Source of the DNA: Flavobacterium sp. UBA7680
GTDB taxonomy: Bacteria > Bacteroidota > Bacteroidia > Flavobacteriales > Flavobacteriaceae
Assembly: GCF_002482975.1 (NCBI RefSeq)
Contig: NZ_DLHA01000018.1
Span: forward strand, 72,711 to 136,710
Reading direction: 5' to 3'
DNA: 64,000 nt
Both the position numbers and the translations under genes were made by a program. Numbering within the stretch: the stretch's first letter is position 1; each line of letters opens with the position of its first letter. Positions 63,621 through 64,000 of the stretch are shown here, piece after piece. The notes under the pieces were generated by a model. It was not told the DNA's origin and ran no database searches. It was given only the letters and a program-made list of their open reading frames with translations.

Positions 63621-64000
63621 TTATCTTTTTGGATTTACAAAATATTTTTGGGGTAGAATAGCTTGGACACCCGTCTTAGAATTGTAAATATAAACTTTTC
63701 CAGTTCCTCTTGAAAATTCATAATTTGTTGTTCCTGTAGATCTTGCGGGATTTACATCCAAACTAGGACCGGTTGAAGGCGCAGGACTAAAACTATACGT
63801 ATAAGCAGTTCCGCTCATTTGTATCGTATTTGGGTTTGTATTCTCTCCTTCAACAATAGTTCCACTTTGATGGCTATGGAAAGTACTTCGAGTATTTTCA
63901 TCAACTGTGTGAGTTATAGTCGCTCTACTATCAGTTTTAGGGTTCGCTACTGCACCAGCTGGTGATTCAGCTACAATTCCTGAATTTGATATTGTACCAC
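63621..64000 (-). CDS. C-terminal part of a toxin-like protein (runs off the window)
   Basis: The frame is open from the window end to 63621 and encodes the last ~126 residues: NPKTDSRATITHTVDENTRS, TFHSHQSG, TYSFSPAPSTGPSLDV, and GKVYIYNSKTGVQAILPQKY. The HSH motif and a later S-x-D might recall JAB-type metal sites, but the spacing is wider than usual. It is followed by the exported small protein, so it is probably another RHS tip with its immunity gene. The rest of the gene is outside the window. Confidence 0.55.
   Translation of the reverse strand, partial: GTISNSGIVAESPAGAVANPKTDSRATITHTVDENTRSTFHSHQSGTIVEGENTNPNTIQMSGTAYTYSFSPAPSTGPSLDVNPARSTGTTNYEFSRGTGKVYIYNSKTGVQAILPQKYFVNPKR

Overview
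The window looks like a chromosome segment of a Flavobacterium-type bacterium (phylum Bacteroidota). The DNA is AT-rich, promoters carry the TAnnTTTG -7 box (for example TATCTTTG near 5861 and TAAGTTTG near 13991), Shine-Dalgarno sequences are sparse, and the gene families (YiaA/B protein, MauE-like protein, DUF4157 cargo proteins, Bacteroidota-style RHS tips) fit this group. Species cannot be named from the sequence alone.

Layout. 1-9.5 kb: an initiator tRNA-fMet followed by a mosaic of small accessory genes, mostly on the minus strand (NERD-domain protein, class C beta-lactamase-like serine hydrolase, a nonsense-interrupted LprI/DUF1311 gene, a double-glycine leader peptide, a GHKL ATPase, a coiled-coil membrane protein). 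It also holds two copies of an XRE regulator gene, the second frameshifted, and several decayed dispersed repeats. 9.5-23.2 kb: mostly housekeeping or metabolic genes: a SpoU/TrmH RNA methyltransferase, an M13 peptidase lipoprotein, an AraC regulator with an SDR lacking the usual catalytic residues, a 1.6-kaa exonuclease-RecQ-UvrD fusion helicase, a ThuA-like protein, and tRNA-Glu.

23.3-54.0 kb is the centrepiece. A DUF2235 alpha/beta hydrolase on the minus strand is followed by 21 closely packed plus-strand genes (25044-54001, largest gap 49 bp) encoding an extracellular contractile injection system (eCIS; antifeeding-prophage/PVC/MAC type). The order is DUF4255 tail terminator, an unknown 278-aa protein, one sheath, two tube proteins, DUF5908 peptide, LysM protein, VgrG-type spike, PAAR tip, gp25, two large baseplate proteins, a PKD-containing large structural protein, tape measure, a nucleotidyltransferase-like protein, two paralogous DxD glycosyltransferase-like proteins, two DUF4157 cargo proteins, a putative immunity protein, and the AAA+ ATPase. 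The larger DUF4157 protein ends in a short His/Asn/Arg-rich domain resembling HNH-type polymorphic-toxin tips. It is followed at once by a small acidic soluble protein in the position of an immunity gene. This arrangement would suggest antibacterial cargo, which is unusual for an eCIS. The nucleotidyltransferase plus double glycosyltransferase cassette inside the operon is the second unexplained element.

54.0-64.0 kb: lipoproteins, a three-gene operon of a secreted Cys-rich peptide, a propeller-like protein and a MauE-like membrane protein, a homocysteine S-methyltransferase, a pair of XRE regulators next to a 22-bp perfect palindrome, and an IS3-family element (60101-61514) that ends a truncated FAD-dependent oxidoreductase gene. 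The last part is an array of RHS-type toxin-tip fragments, each followed by an exported putative immunity protein and running off the window end.

Functions are read from motifs and family knowledge; no database search was possible.
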